Source: Acholeplasmataceae bacterium (GTDB taxonomy: Bacteria; Bacillota_I; Bacilli_A; Acholeplasmatales; Acholeplasmataceae). From it: DNA of 64,000 bases. Shown here in pieces: positions 63,485 through 64,000 of the stretch (its first letter is position 1; each line of letters starts with the position of its first letter). The stretch spans positions 1-64,000 of the forward strand of contig RECG01000015.1 of assembly GCA_007692425.1 (NCBI GenBank), given 5' to 3'. A model generated the notes under the pieces. That model worked only from the letters and a program-made list of their open reading frames with translations. It did no database searches and was not told the origin of the DNA. Both the position numbers and the translations under genes were made by a program.

Positions 63485-63537
63485 AGCGAAGTCAAAAGAA
63501 CCTGTTTCAGCGGTTTTTGCTTTGCTTGTTCTTTTTT
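63485..63537 (+). terminator. Leader terminator/antiterminator in front of glpP
   Basis: AGCGAAG (63485-63491) pairs with CTTTGCT (63520-63526), and AAGAACC pairs with GGTTTTT inside it, then TTGTTCTTTTTT follows. A competing pair AAAAGAAC (63494-63501) with GTTCTTTT (63528-63535) cannot form at the same time. This two-state layout, 15 bases before the glpP site, fits transcription attenuation. Confidence 0.65.
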
Positions 63538-63554
63538 ACAGACAGGAGACCCCC

Positions 63555-64000
63555 ATGCTTGACCAACAATCGATCATCCCCGCCATCAGCAACCACCAGG
63601 ATTTGAAACGTTTCCTGGCCTTGCCGCTGGTCTATGGCATCTTGATGAATTTCCAGTTGGCCCAATTGCCCGATCTGGTGAACACCATGAAGCAAGCCGG
63701 TAAGAAGGTGCTGATCCATTCGGAATTGATCAGGGGGCTGTCCAGCGATGAATATGGTGCCATTTACCTGATTCAGGCCCTTGGTGTCGACGGCATCATT
63801 TCCAGTAAACCGAAAGTCATTGAGATTTGCCGGAAACGCAAAGTCATCGGCATCTTCCGCTTTTTCCTGAAAGACTCGATTTCGCTTGCGCAAAGCATCG
63901 ATTTGGCCCGCAAGGTCGATCCCGATTACATCGAGGTGCTGCCGGCTTATGGCGTCGCCTTGATTCCGGAACTGAACAAACATTTGACGGCCAAGGTGTT
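63555..64000 (+). CDS. glpP: GlpP glycerol-3-phosphate-responsive antiterminator (partial)
   Basis: First 148 residues of a GlpP-family RNA-binding antiterminator, TIM-barrel-like fold. Recognisable: IIPAISNHQDLKRFL at the N terminus, KKVLIHSELIRGLSSDEYGAIYL, the DGIISSKPKVIEICRKRK segment and DYIEVLPAYG. In Bacillus GlpP with glycerol-3-phosphate lets transcription pass terminators in front of glpF and glpD. ATG at 63555 follows AGGAG. glpF, glpK or glpD genes probably lie just beyond the window. The structured leader suggests GlpP also controls its own gene. Confidence 0.9.
   Translation, partial: MLDQQSIIPAISNHQDLKRFLALPLVYGILMNFQLAQLPDLVNTMKQAGKKVLIHSELIRGLSSDEYGAIYLIQALGVDGIISSKPKVIEICRKRKVIGIFRFFLKDSISLAQSIDLARKVDPDYIEVLPAYGVALIPELNKHLTAKV

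Overview
The window reads as chromosome of an anaerobic, fermentative, low-oxygen-adapted member of the Bacillota or a relative such as the Mollicutes-like lineages. The evidence is strong AGGAGG-type ribosome binding sites, TTGACA/TATAAT promoters, many lipoproteins with an MKK...AC signal, a YolD/Y-family polymerase pair, a GlpP antiterminator, an RsgI-like protein, and two NAD-linked [FeFe] hydrogenases. All genes read with the standard code: TGA is used as a stop. Base composition looks near 50% GC. I cannot place the genus from sequence alone. No rRNA, tRNA, CRISPR array, phage or insertion sequence was seen.

Layout. 1-2.7 kb: end of a first NADH-linked [FeFe] hydrogenase operon (hydC-hydB-hydA, minus strand, hydA cut by the window edge). 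2.9-8.6 kb: a duplicated-thioredoxin lipoprotein, a TM2/DUF2188 protein, an ArsR/ArsP-type permease/small thioredoxin operon, an MFS porter and a HIT protein. 8.6-14.7 kb: a second hydrogenase operon (hydC, small ferredoxin, hydB, hydA) that continues by a 4-base overlap into a binding protein and permease of an ABC transporter. 14.9-24.7 kb: housekeeping and accessory genes (acyltransferase plus GPH transporter, AmmeMemoRadiSam pair, VOC protein plus isochorismatase-type hydrolase, macro-domain plus vWA pair, MATE pump).

25-46 kb is the centrepiece: a glycan-use locus. A twelve-gene minus-strand operon of about 18 kb (45.8 to 27.6 kb) carries two solute-binding proteins, two permease pairs, an NHL/Yip1 membrane protein, a DUF5696 protein, two glucoamylase-like (PF10091/GH144-type) hydrolases, a LacI-type regulator and a GH3 beta-glucosidase. 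A divergently placed gene encodes a lipoprotein made of six tandem beta-sandwich modules. Both promoters carry the same GAAACGTTTC-type operator at or near the transcription start, so I infer one LacI-controlled regulon. PF10091 hydrolases plus GH3 point to beta-1,2-glucan or another beta-glucan as substrate. No ATPase is encoded, so a shared MsmX-type ATPase elsewhere is expected.

46-64 kb: UMF1 transporter, VTT/DedA-like protein, RsgI-domain lipoprotein, a PLP-fold/GNAT fusion lacking the PLP lysine, amidase, EamA transporter, a GH16 lipoprotein (beta-glucanase), a GNAT/methyltransferase pair, a beta-propeller lipoprotein, aldo/keto reductase, GltS-like symporter, Y-family polymerase/YolD pair, nucleoside phosphorylase, and the start of glpP with a structured leader.

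As a whole the window suggests a cell that imports and cleaves beta-glucans, ferments the sugars, and disposes of electrons from NADH as hydrogen.
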